From JBGQOG01 sp052113705 (GTDB lineage Bacteria; Pseudomonadota; Alphaproteobacteria; Rhodobacterales; Rhodobacteraceae): a DNA stretch of 46,775 bases. This document shows, piece by piece, positions 1 to 7,650 of this stretch (positions are counted from its first letter, which is position 1; each line of letters opens with the position of its first letter). Both the position numbers and the translations under genes were made by a program. Under the pieces are notes generated by a model, which had not been told where the DNA came from, did no database searches, and was given only the letters and a program-made list of their open reading frames with translations. The DNA is taken from NCBI RefSeq assembly GCF_052113705.1, contig NZ_JBGQOG010000026.1:1-46775 (forward strand). Direction: 5' to 3'.

Positions 1-49
1 GGTACCGCCACCCCATTCCGGGCCCCGATGGCCCAAACGAGACGCGAAA

Positions 50-117
50 GGCCCCTCCTCCTCCCTGGGCCGATCGTTATAGGTGCTGCTCTCCTCCTCC
101 TCCCTGAGGGCAGCACC
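50..117 (+). ncRNA. Cuckoo/CcsR-type small RNA, unit 1 (two hairpins)
   Basis: Two stem-loops carry the same 12-nt loop CTCCTCCTCCCT. The first has a 5-bp stem (50-54 with 67-71). The second has a 12-bp stem (82-93 with 106-117, one G-U pair). The loop contains CCTCCTCCC, which matches the anti-Shine-Dalgarno end of 16S rRNA. This is the signature of the CcsR RNAs of Rhodobacter sphaeroides, which belong to the cuckoo RNA family of two-hairpin RNAs. In that species they are co-transcribed with a small DUF1127 gene, processed out, and linked to stress responses. Here the upstream gene and promoter would lie left of the window. Transcript ends are inferred, not seen. Confidence 0.8.
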
Positions 118-132
118 GAACCCATAGCCTGC

Positions 133-201
133 GCCCCCTCCTCCTCCCTGGGGCAAAGGTGAACCCGCGGTCGCTCCCTCCTCCTCCCTGGAGCGGACCG
201 C
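133..201 (+). ncRNA. Cuckoo/CcsR-type small RNA, unit 2 (two hairpins)
   Basis: This repeats the unit-1 plan. A short 5-bp hairpin (133-137 with 150-154) is followed by a long one (167-177 with 190-201, 11 bp with one bulged G at 196). Both loops are again CTCCTCCTCCCT. The stem sequences differ from unit 1 yet remain self-complementary, so pairing rather than sequence is conserved outside the loop. It lies 15 nt after unit 1, which suggests processing from one precursor. Confidence 0.8.
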
Positions 202-212
202 ACCAGAATCAA

Positions 213-284
213 GGGCCTCCTCCTCCTCCCTGAGGCCCAGGTTCAGAACGGCGGCACCCCTCCTCCTCCCTGGGTGCCGTCGTT
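213..284 (+). ncRNA. Cuckoo/CcsR-type small RNA, unit 3 (two hairpins)
   Basis: The third copy has a 7-bp hairpin (213-219 with 232-238) and a 13-bp hairpin (247-259 with 272-284, one G-U pair). Both have the invariant loop CTCCTCCTCCCT. The last hairpin is the longest of the six and is followed by a short T-containing stretch (TTTCCATTT), so it may also act as the terminator of the array. The rlmJ start codon is about 110 nt further on. Confidence 0.8.
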
Positions 285-395
285 TCCATTTAAAAACCCC
301 AAAATGTGACTGATCGTCCGGCCCGCGCCTTGCATCCCTTGCATGGCGCCGCGCGGCGTTGCATGACCGGGCAGTCCCCTTGGAAAGGTTCCCTC

Positions 396-1178
396 ATGCT
401 GTCGTACCAACACATCTACCACGCCGGAAATCTGGCCGATGTGCACAAGCACGCGCTGATGGCCTTCATCCTCGACTATCTGATCCAGAAAGAGAAACCG
501 CTGACCTACATGGAAACCCATGCGGGCCGCGGCCTCTACGCGCTGGACGCCGCCGAGGCGCGCAAGACCGGCGAGGCCGCCCAAGGCATCCTGCGGCTGG
601 AAGAGCGGCTGCCGGCAACCCACCCCTACCGCCGGGCGCTGGCGGAGACCCGCAAGCTTTATGGCGCGCAGGCCTATCCCGGCTCGCCGATGCTGGCCGC
701 GCTCCTCTTGCGGCAGATCGACGCCATCCATCTGGCCGAACTGCACCCGCAGGAATTTGCGGCGCTGGCGGAAAACCTCGCGCCGCACCGGGTGCTGACC
801 CATAAGCGCGACGGTTTGGAAATGGCGATGGCAATGACGCCGCCCACCCCGCGCCGCGGCGTTTTGCTGATCGACCCGAGTTATGAGATGAAGGAAGATT
901 ACGAGACGATCCCGAAAGTCATCGGCCAGATCGCCCGCAAATGGAATGTCGGCACGATTGCCCTCTGGTACCCGATCCTGACCAGCGCCGCGCATTTGTC
1001 GATGCGGATGGCGCTGACCAATGCGCATCCGGAGGCGCTCTGCCACGAGGTGATGTTCCCGCCCGCCCGCGAAGGCCACGGCATGATCGGCTCCGGCATG
1101 TTCGTGATCAATGCGCCCTGGGGCAGTCAGGAAGAGGCCAGCCGCCTCGGCGCGATCTTCGCCGCCCTGCGCCGCTAG
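396..1178 (+). CDS. rlmJ: 23S rRNA (adenine-2030-N6)-methyltransferase RlmJ
   Basis: The 260-residue product matches RlmJ, which methylates N6 of A2030 in 23S rRNA using S-adenosylmethionine. The protein begins MLSYQHIYHAGN, as RlmJ proteins do (H9-A-G-N12, K18). It has a cofactor-binding stretch near THAGRG (about residue 45) and the catalytic-type tetrad D160-P-S-Y163. The usual motif in this family is DPPY, so Ser replaces Pro. An in-frame ATG at 306 would add 30 unrelated residues. The start at 396 is preceded by GGAAAGG and gives the family N-terminus. The gene stands alone between the cuckoo RNA array and the convergent uvrD. Confidence 0.92.
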   Translation: MLSYQHIYHAGNLADVHKHALMAFILDYLIQKEKPLTYMETHAGRGLYALDAAEARKTGEAAQGILRLEERLPATHPYRRALAETRKLYGAQAYPGSPMLAALLLRQIDAIHLAELHPQEFAALAENLAPHRVLTHKRDGLEMAMAMTPPTPRRGVLLIDPSYEMKEDYETIPKVIGQIARKWNVGTIALWYPILTSAAHLSMRMALTNAHPEALCHEVMFPPAREGHGMIGSGMFVINAPWGSQEEASRLGAIFAALRR

Positions 1179-1508
1179 GCCAAAGGCGCGCCGCCCCGGC
1201 AGCGGCGCGTGCCATTACTCCAAAGCCACAAAGGGCCGCCTGCCCTGCCGCCCCATCCGTCCCGCGACCCCGGCCGCATCGGTGTCCGCCGGTCCCGCCC
1301 GCATCCCGCCATCGGGCAGGCCAGACAGATCAGACAGAGCCGCGAACAGATCAACGCCATGCGCGCGACCAGCACGGCCCCAAAGCACGACAGATCACCC
1401 CTGACTTTGCCTGATCAAAAATATCCCACGGGGGTCCGGGGGTGTGAAACCCCCGGCCTCACCGCAAAAACAGCCCCCGGACCACCGCGCCACACAGGCC
1501 CGCCTGCC
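1179..1508. other. Intergenic region between convergent rlmJ and uvrD
   Basis: No supported gene is seen. Directly after the rlmJ stop is a GC-rich hairpin (1187-1194 with 1202-1209, loop CCCGGCA) without a T tract, possibly a weak terminator. The right part holds the terminator-like repeat described separately at 1405-1456. Open frames here are continuations of shadows from the flanking genes. Confidence 0.6.
1405..1456 (-). terminator. Hairpin repeat copy 1, likely uvrD terminator
   Basis: On the plus strand this reads CTTTGCCTGAT, then an A-rich AAAATATCCC, then GGGGGTCC, then a hairpin CCGGGGG...CCCCCGG (1436-1442 with 1450-1456). On the minus strand the hairpin is followed by a T-rich ATATTTTT. 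It would therefore terminate uvrD, whose stop is about 50 nt upstream. The same element recurs at 4031-4075 and 45221-45268. Confidence 0.65.
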
Positions 1509-3938
1509 TCAAAACGGCAGGTCATCCACCTCATCCGCGGGCACCACGAACCCGGCGACGATTTTCTTCTCGCCCGCCTTTTCGAAATCGACCGAGAGCT
1601 TGTCACCCTCGATCCCGATCACCGCGCCATAGCCGAATTTCTTGTGGAACACCCGGTCGCCCAGGGTAAAGGCCGAGACAGCGGTCAGATCGATCACCGG
1701 ATGCCGGCTCTCGCGCGGCTGCCCCATGCCGCGCTGCCCGGCCCGGTCCTGCAACCGCTTCCAGCCCGGTGAATTATAGACATCGGCCTTCATCGCGCGG
1801 TCTTCAATCCCGCTGCTGCCGCCAAAACCACCGCCGAAACCGCCGCCAAACCCGGCCCCGCCTGCCGCGCCAAAGCCCCCGCCATAAAGGCCCGGCGGCG
1901 TCAGCACCTCGACATGATCGCCCGGCAGCTCATCAATGAACCGCGAGGGCAGCGCCGATTGCCACTGGCCATAGACCCGGCGGTTCCCCGCAAAGGAAAT
2001 CGTGCAGACCTTCTCGGCCCGGGTGATCCCCACATAGGCCAGCCGCCGCTCTTCCTCGACACCCTTCAGACCCGATTCGTCCATCGACCGCTGGCTGGGG
2101 AACAAACCATCCTCCCAGCCGGGCAGGAATACCGCCGGAAACTCCAGGCCCTTGGCCGCATGCAGAGTCATGATGCTGACCTTTTCGGTCGCCTCTTCCT
2201 GCTCATTCTCCATGATCAGCGAAACGTGCTCAAGGAACCCCTGCAGATTCTCGAACTGCTCCAGCGCCTTGACGAGTTCCTTGAGGTTCTCGAGCCGCCC
2301 CGGCGCCTCTGGTGTCTTGTCGGCCTGCCACATGGCGGTATAGCCGGATTCCTCCAGAATTTGCTCGGCAATCTCGATATGGCTGACCCCCTGCCCGATC
2401 GCGCGGTGCCAGCGGTCGATCCCCTCGACAAAGGCGCGGAGCTGCCCCGCCCCCTTGCCGGTGATCCGCCCCTCCGCCAGCACGATCCGCGCGCCTTCGA
2501 GCAGGCCCACCCCTTCGGCCCGCGCCGTGGTCTGGATCACCTGCTGCGCCTTGTCGCCGAGGCCCCGCTTGGGCGTATTCACCACCCGCTCAAAGGCCAG
2601 ATCATCCTCGGGCGAGACCGAGAGCCGGAAATAGGCCATCGCATCGCGGATCTCGAGCCGCTCATAGAATCGCGGGCCCCCGATCACCCGATAGGGCAGA
2701 CCGATGGTCAGAAACCGATCCTCAAAGGCCCGCATCTGATGGCTGGCCCGCACCAGAATCGCCTGATCATCCAGACCCACCGGATCCTGACCGCGCGTGC
2801 CCCGCTGCAGCGCCTCGACCTCTTCGCCGATCCAGCGCGCCTCTTCCTCGCCGTCCCAATGGCCGATCAGCCGCACCTTCTCGCCGCCCGTGCTGTCGGT
2901 CCAGAGCGTCTTGCCGAGCCGCCCGGCATTGGCCGCGATCAGCCCGGAAGCGGCGGCCAGAATATGCTCGGTCGAGCGGTAATTCTGCTCCAGCCGCACC
3001 ACCACCGCACCCGGAAAATCCTTCTCGAACCGCAGGATGTTGCCCACCTCGGCGCCGCGCCAGCCGTAAATCGACTGATCGTCATCGCCGACACAGCAGA
3101 TGTTGCGATGCGCCTGCGCCAAAAGCCGCAGCCAGAGATATTGCGCGACATTGGTGTCTTGATATTCATCCACCAGAATGTAGCGGAACCGCCGCTGATA
3201 CTGCGCCAGAATATCGGGATGCGCCTGAAAGATGCTGACCATATGCAAGAGCAGGTCGCCAAAATCACAGGCATTCAGCGCCCGAAGCCGCTCCTGATAG
3301 GCCGCATACAGCTCCGATCCGCGGTTGTTGAACGCCCCCGCCTCGGCCGAAGGCACCCGCGCAGGCGTCAGCGCCCGGTTCTTCCAACCGTCAATGATTC
3401 CCGCCAGCTGCCGCGCGGGCCAGCGCTTTTCATCCATTTGCCCGGCAATGATCAGCTGCTTCATCAGCCGGATCTGATCATCCGTGTCCAGAATGGTGAA
3501 ATTCGACTTCAGCCCCGCCAGCTCCGCATGCCGCCTGAGCAGCTTCACACAGATCGCGTGAAAGGTGCCGAGCCACGGCACCCCCTCCACCGATTGCCCC
3601 AGCAGACGCCCCACCCGCTCCTTCATCTCGCGCGCGGCCTTGTTGGTGAAGGTCACCGCCAAAATCTCATTCGGCTGCGCCCGGCCGGTCACCAAAAGAT
3701 GCGCGATCCGCGCGGTCAGCGCCTTGGTCTTGCCGGTCCCTGCCCCCGCCAGCATCAGCACCGGCCCGTCCAGCGCCTCGACCGCCTGCCGCTGCGCCGG
3801 GTTCAACCCGTCAAGATAGGGTGCCGGCGCCGCCGCCCGCATCCCCATCGCGCGCTGCGACAGACTCAAGCCTTGGGAAGGCGCCGAAGCGGCCCGCGCA
3901 GCGCCCTCGAAGGCGTCATCTTCATCATATCCGTTCAT
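1509..3938 (-). CDS. uvrD: ATP-dependent DNA helicase UvrD/PcrA
   Basis: This 809-residue superfamily 1A helicase unwinds DNA in nucleotide-excision and mismatch repair. Motifs seen in order are Walker A AGAGTGKT (about 64-71), VDEYQDTN (about 255), GDDDQSIYGWRGA, LEQNYRST, TLHAAKGLEF and EEERRLAYVGITRAE. A glycine-rich linker (GGGFGGGFGG-type) then leads to a C-terminal Tudor-like segment (DRVFHKKFGYGAV), known in this family to contact RNA polymerase. The gene is monocistronic. A GTTC-N7-GTTC LexA box lies 42 nt upstream of the ATG, so SOS induction is likely. A hairpin repeat follows the stop. UvrD and PcrA cannot be separated by sequence alone. Confidence 0.95.
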   Translation of the reverse strand: MNGYDEDDAFEGAARAASAPSQGLSLSQRAMGMRAAAPAPYLDGLNPAQRQAVEALDGPVLMLAGAGTGKTKALTARIAHLLVTGRAQPNEILAVTFTNKAAREMKERVGRLLGQSVEGVPWLGTFHAICVKLLRRHAELAGLKSNFTILDTDDQIRLMKQLIIAGQMDEKRWPARQLAGIIDGWKNRALTPARVPSAEAGAFNNRGSELYAAYQERLRALNACDFGDLLLHMVSIFQAHPDILAQYQRRFRYILVDEYQDTNVAQYLWLRLLAQAHRNICCVGDDDQSIYGWRGAEVGNILRFEKDFPGAVVVRLEQNYRSTEHILAAASGLIAANAGRLGKTLWTDSTGGEKVRLIGHWDGEEEARWIGEEVEALQRGTRGQDPVGLDDQAILVRASHQMRAFEDRFLTIGLPYRVIGGPRFYERLEIRDAMAYFRLSVSPEDDLAFERVVNTPKRGLGDKAQQVIQTTARAEGVGLLEGARIVLAEGRITGKGAGQLRAFVEGIDRWHRAIGQGVSHIEIAEQILEESGYTAMWQADKTPEAPGRLENLKELVKALEQFENLQGFLEHVSLIMENEQEEATEKVSIMTLHAAKGLEFPAVFLPGWEDGLFPSQRSMDESGLKGVEEERRLAYVGITRAEKVCTISFAGNRRVYGQWQSALPSRFIDELPGDHVEVLTPPGLYGGGFGAAGGAGFGGGFGGGFGGSSGIEDRAMKADVYNSPGWKRLQDRAGQRGMGQPRESRHPVIDLTAVSAFTLGDRVFHKKFGYGAVIGIEGDKLSVDFEKAGEKKIVAGFVVPADEVDDLPF

Positions 3939-3979
3939 GGACCCAACCTAGCGCGCCGCAACGGAACTGAAAAGCCCAT

Positions 3980-3994
3980 GTTCCGCAAATGTTC
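3980..3994. promoter_or_regulatory. LexA (SOS) box upstream of uvrD
   Basis: The plus strand reads GTTCCGCAAATGTTC, an exact match to the alphaproteobacterial LexA consensus GTTC-N7-GTTC. It lies 42-56 nt upstream of the uvrD ATG on the minus strand, where LexA could block the promoter. The spacing and position are seen; repression by LexA is inferred from the known consensus. Confidence 0.75.
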
Positions 3995-4030
3995 GCAACC
4001 CGCACGCCAATTCTTCCCAAGCACTTTCTT

Positions 4031-4075
4031 CTTGGCTGAAATACCTTCGGGGGTCCGGGGGCAGACAGCCCCCGG
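4031..4075 (-). terminator. Hairpin repeat copy 2, likely folE2 terminator
   Basis: A second copy of the repeat: CTTGGCTGAAATACC, then CGGGGGTCC, then the hairpin CCGGGGGC...GCCCCCGG (4055-4062 with 4068-4075). On the minus strand the hairpin is followed by ACCCCCGAAGGTATTTC. It sits about 40 nt past the folE2 stop and ends just upstream of the uvrD LexA box. Confidence 0.65.
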
Positions 4076-4116
4076 CGTCGCCCCCGGGCGCCCCTGACGG
4101 AGCCTGCCCGCCCGAC

Positions 4117-5214
4117 TCACCCGCGGTGGATCAGCGAGGCGAAAAGCAAAGGATCGAGGCTCTCGGCGGCAAAGGTCGGTCCTTCGACCAACAGGCTCAC
4201 CGCATCATGCGAATGCAGGCTTTCCTGATGGCTGGCCACCACCCGGAAATCCCCCACCCGCGGATCGGCCAGCAGCACGCCCGCAAAGGCCCGCGCCGCA
4301 TCTTCCACAAAGATCGGATTGGCGGCGTTCAGCTCGGCAAAAGCCTGCTCATCCTCGCGCTTCACCATCACCTGCGTTTCGGTCGGCACCGCCAGCCGCG
4401 CCATATCGATCAGATCCTCGAACCAGAGCACCCGCCCCGGCTCGACCACCACCGAGATCCGCGCGACCGAGCGTTGCGAATGCGGCGTCGCCAGCTGGCC
4501 CCGCGTCATCCGCGCATGTTCCGACAGTTCCAGCGAACAGGGGCAGGTCGAGGAATAGACGTAATCCAGATGCACGATCTTCTTGCGCAGCCCGGCCTGT
4601 TCCACCAGTTCCAGCGCAATATCGTAATACTGCCAGCCCGACAGGCCCGAGCGCAGGCTCTCCACCTTCATCGGGAACGAGAACCGCATCTGGATGCGCG
4701 CGTCAAAGCTCTCCAGATCGGTTTTATAGTCATCCAGCGCCGCTTCCATCACCGCGAAGCTGAAGGTGCTTTCCGCATGGGCATAAAAGGAGCGCATGAT
4801 GCGGCTCATGTTGATGCCCTTTTTCTCGGCCTCCAGGCTGACGGTGCCGGTGACGCTGGTCTCCAGCGTCAGATCGGCGGCGCCGCGCGACTGATAGCGG
4901 ATCGGCAGGCGGAAATTGGAAATCCCCACATGCTGGATCTGGGTTTTCGCCCCGACGATCAGGCTGGCCGGGCCGTTCTGCAGATCGGGCAGCCCCGCCT
5001 TATAGGCCGCATCCGCCGCGAATTCCGCCGGATAGGCCCGTTTCAGATCGGGGTATGGCGTGGCGTCGCGCCCGGGCAGGAGACGGGCGATCGCCGGGTC
5101 CAGCGTGGCAATTTCCGTGGCCGTGGCCCCTGCGGCCCAAAGGCGCAGCAGGTCGAGCGCCGCAGCCGCTTCGGCGCGGTCCGGCGCATCCTCGATCTTG
5201 CCCTGAATGTTCAT
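4117..5214 (-). CDS. folE2: GTP cyclohydrolase FolE2 (type IB)
   Basis: The 365-residue protein is the FolE2 form of GTP cyclohydrolase I. It converts GTP to 7,8-dihydroneopterin triphosphate, the entry to tetrahydrofolate (and queuosine precursor) synthesis. Family segments visible are HVGISNFRLPIRY, the Cys-containing STCPCSLELSEH (Cys about 222) expected to bind metal, and TPHSQRS. FolE2 enzymes accept metals other than zinc and often replace or accompany FolE1 under zinc limitation. No Zur box was recognised upstream. The gene lies between metZ and uvrD, with 97 nt to metZ and its own terminator-like repeat downstream. Confidence 0.95.
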   Translation of the reverse strand: MNIQGKIEDAPDRAEAAAALDLLRLWAAGATATEIATLDPAIARLLPGRDATPYPDLKRAYPAEFAADAAYKAGLPDLQNGPASLIVGAKTQIQHVGISNFRLPIRYQSRGAADLTLETSVTGTVSLEAEKKGINMSRIMRSFYAHAESTFSFAVMEAALDDYKTDLESFDARIQMRFSFPMKVESLRSGLSGWQYYDIALELVEQAGLRKKIVHLDYVYSSTCPCSLELSEHARMTRGQLATPHSQRSVARISVVVEPGRVLWFEDLIDMARLAVPTETQVMVKREDEQAFAELNAANPIFVEDAARAFAGVLLADPRVGDFRVVASHQESLHSHDAVSLLVEGPTFAAESLDPLLFASLIHRG

Positions 5215-5311
5215 CAGCCCAGCCCCCTGTTGGCCCCCGGAAACGCCCCGGCCCGCACCTTAGATGGGGCGGCCCGTTGCTTTGTCCACTGTCTACGCAG
5301 GGGCCGCGTGA

Positions 5312-6487
5312 TCAGATCATATCCAATGCGTGCGAAATATCGGCGACCAGATCCGACCCATCCTCGATGCCCAGCGAAATCCGCACCAGTCCCGGGGTGA
5401 TGCCAATCACCGCACGCTCTTCTTCGGACAGGTTCTTATGCGTCGTGGTGGTCGGATGCGTGGCGATGGATTTCGCATCCCCGAGGTTGTTCGAGATTTT
5501 CACGATCTCCAGCGCATTGAGGAAACGGAACGCCGCCTCCTTGCCGCCCTTGAGGTCGAGACAGACCATCGTCCCGCCCGAGCCCATCTGCGCCATGGCA
5601 AGCGCATGCTGCGGATGGCTTGCCAGCCCCGGATAGATCGTGCGCGCGATCTGGGCATGCCCCTCCACCGCGCGCGCCACCGCTTCGGCATTCGCCGCCT
5701 GCGCCCGCACCCGCAGATCCAGCGTCTGCATGCCCGACAGCATGATCCAGGCGTGGAACGGGCTCATCGCGCCGCCGGTGTGCTTGAGATAGGTCTCGAG
5801 CGGACCGCGGATATAGTCCTTGGTGCCGCACACCACACCACCCAATGCCCGGCCACCGCCGTCGATATGCTTGGTGGTCGAATAAACGATGACATCCGCG
5901 CCCTGCGCCACGGCATTGGAATAGATCGGCGAGGAGAAGACATTGTCCACCACCACCACCGCGCCCTGCGCATGGGCAATCGCGGCGACGCCCGCGATGT
6001 CGATCACTTCCAGCCCGGGGTTCGACACGCTTTCAAAGAAGCAGATCTTGGTCTCGGGGCGCATCGCGGCCTGCCAGGCGTCCAGCTTGGTGCCGTCCAC
6101 CAGCGTCACCTCAACCCCAAAGCCCTGCAACACCTTGAGGATATGCAGACACGAGCCGAACATCTGCCGCGCCGCGACGATATGGTCGCCCGCTTTGACG
6201 AGAGAGGTCAGCGCGCCGTTGATCGCGGCCATCCCCGAGGCGCAGGCAAAAGCGTCTTCGGTGCCCTCGATCGCGGCAATCCGGTCCTCGAACATCCGCG
6301 TGGTCGGGTTGCCGTAGCGGGCATAGATGAACTCATCATCCCCCGCCGAGAGAAAGCGCGCCTCTGCGGCCTCTGCGGTCGGATAGACAAAACCCTGTGT
6401 CAGAAAGATCGCCTCGGCCATCTCGCCATATTGGCTCCGGCGGATGCCTTCGTGGACGAGTTTCGTGCGGGTCTTCCAATCGGTCAT
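5312..6487 (-). CDS. metZ: O-succinylhomoserine sulfhydrylase MetZ
   Basis: This 391-residue enzyme of the Cys/Met-metabolism PLP family makes homocysteine from O-succinylhomoserine and sulfide, in direct-sulfhydrylation methionine synthesis. It shows YARYGNPTT near residue 56, the PLP-phosphate region ASGMAAI, D181 in VVVDN and the Schiff-base lysine K206 in STTKHIDGGG. An upstream ATG at 6517 exists, but 6487 is preferred because GAGG lies about 8 nt before it and the product then begins MTDWKTRTKLVHEG, as relatives do. It diverges from the hydrolase gene at 6709. I looked for a SAM-II riboswitch upstream and did not recognise one. Confidence 0.92.
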   Translation of the reverse strand: MTDWKTRTKLVHEGIRRSQYGEMAEAIFLTQGFVYPTAEAAEARFLSAGDDEFIYARYGNPTTRMFEDRIAAIEGTEDAFACASGMAAINGALTSLVKAGDHIVAARQMFGSCLHILKVLQGFGVEVTLVDGTKLDAWQAAMRPETKICFFESVSNPGLEVIDIAGVAAIAHAQGAVVVVDNVFSSPIYSNAVAQGADVIVYSTTKHIDGGGRALGGVVCGTKDYIRGPLETYLKHTGGAMSPFHAWIMLSGMQTLDLRVRAQAANAEAVARAVEGHAQIARTIYPGLASHPQHALAMAQMGSGGTMVCLDLKGGKEAAFRFLNALEIVKISNNLGDAKSIATHPTTTTHKNLSEEERAVIGITPGLVRISLGIEDGSDLVADISHALDMI

Positions 6488-6630
6488 GGTCCGGGCCTCA
6501 TCATCTGCGGGCGTCACTGCCGCGCTTTGCCGCGATAGCGCGGGGCGGGCTGCCGGTCAACCAAAACGGCCCCCTGCGCGGGCCCGCCGGGGCGTTTGCC
6601 GCATGGCTGCCCTGCACAAAGCCGTGCATC

Positions 6631-6658
6631 GGAAACTTTCGGCCTGCCTTGCGGGTTA
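6631..6658 (+). promoter_or_regulatory. Possible ECF-sigma-type promoter
   Basis: GGAAAC (6631-6636) and GGTTA (6654-6658) are separated by 17 nt. This resembles the GGAAC-N16/17-cGTT pattern of alphaproteobacterial general-stress sigma promoters. It lies about 50 nt upstream of the hydrolase start. The match is imperfect and only suggestive. Confidence 0.25.
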
Positions 6659-6708
6659 CCTCCCTGAACCGGGGCGCCCGCGCCCGTCGAGATTTTCAAA
6701 GGTGCATC

Positions 6709-7623
6709 ATGCCATTGATTGCCGTCACCGAAGACGATCCCCTGCCCGAAGCTCTCTTGGCCGAGGCCCGCGCCCTGCCCCCCGGCGCGCCGATCATCGT
6801 GATGCTGCACGGCTACCGCTTTTCGCCGCAGGACCCCGCCAATGATCCGCATGACCATATCCTCTCGCTCGATCCCGGCATCACCCAGCGCGGGGTGATC
6901 AGCTGGCCGCGCGCCCTGGGCTTTGGCACCGGCACCCGCGCCGAGGGCCTTGCGGTGGCGTTCGGCTGGGAGGCGATGGGCACGCTCTCTGACGCCTATG
7001 CCCATGCGCCGGAGGCCGCCGCCGCTCTGGCACGGATGATCCCGCTTCTGGTGCAGGCCGCCGGACGCCGGGTTGAGGTCATCTGTCATTCGATGGGCGC
7101 CCGGGTCGCGCTGCAGGCGCTGCCGCTCTTGCCCGCGGGCTGCGTCGGGCGCCTTGTCATGCTCTATGGCGCGGAGTTCACCGCGCCTGCGCTCGCCGCA
7201 ATGGCCAGCCCGGCGGGCCGCGCGGCAGAGGTGATCAATGTCACCGCCCGCGCCAATGACCTCTTTGACTTCGGGCTGGAGATGCTCCTGGGCGCGCGCG
7301 GTGCCGCCTCCATCGGCATGGGGCTGGGCGGGGCCGCGCGCAACTGGCTCGATCTGCAAATCGACGATGACGAGAGCCTCGCCGCCCTCGGCACCCTCGG
7401 TTTTCAGATCGCGCCGGGGGAAGAGCGGATTTGCCACTGGTCCGCCTATATGCGCGAGGGGCTCTTTGACCTTTACGCCGCACTCCTGCGCGACCCCGCC
7501 CGCCTGCCCCTGCCCTGGCTGGCGCGGCAATTGCCGCAGCGTCAGGCCCCGCGCTGGTCGCGGCTTTTTGCGCGCCCGCCGCTGCGGCTGCCCTTGTCCG
7601 CGCGGCGCAACCTGTCATCCTGA
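6709..7623 (+). CDS. Alpha/beta hydrolase of unknown substrate
   Basis: The 304-residue product has an alpha/beta-hydrolase pattern: an oxyanion-type HGY motif in IIVMLHGYRF (about 34-36) and the nucleophile elbow HSMGAR with Ser128. It begins MPLIAVTEDDPLPEAL. The open frame continues far upstream, but only the ATG at 6709 has a Shine-Dalgarno-like AAAGG directly before it, and the upstream extension overlaps the divergent metZ promoter. The catalytic acid and histidine were not assigned. The next gene, a glutathione transferase, starts 27 nt downstream, so the two are probably co-transcribed up to the terminator at 8366. The substrate cannot be told from sequence. Confidence 0.8.
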   Translation: MPLIAVTEDDPLPEALLAEARALPPGAPIIVMLHGYRFSPQDPANDPHDHILSLDPGITQRGVISWPRALGFGTGTRAEGLAVAFGWEAMGTLSDAYAHAPEAAAALARMIPLLVQAAGRRVEVICHSMGARVALQALPLLPAGCVGRLVMLYGAEFTAPALAAMASPAGRAAEVINVTARANDLFDFGLEMLLGARGAASIGMGLGGAARNWLDLQIDDDESLAALGTLGFQIAPGEERICHWSAYMREGLFDLYAALLRDPARLPLPWLARQLPQRQAPRWSRLFARPPLRLPLSARRNLSS

Positions 7624-7650
7624 CGCCCCAAATCGCAAAAGGAATCCCCG

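Noticed and set aside
50..284. CRISPR-like array (regularly spaced 12-14 nt repeat)
   Set aside because: The repeat is too short, the intervals are uneven, and the flanks of each repeat are complementary to each other, which is hairpin structure and not spacers. No cas genes are present.
1914..4097. Long plus-strand open frame opposite uvrD
   Set aside because: It is the antisense shadow of a gene with all helicase motifs; no start signal or similarity.
6488..6708. SAM-II or SAM/SAH riboswitch in the metZ leader
   Set aside because: These occur upstream of methionine genes in alphaproteobacteria, but the conserved core sequences were not found on the minus strand.
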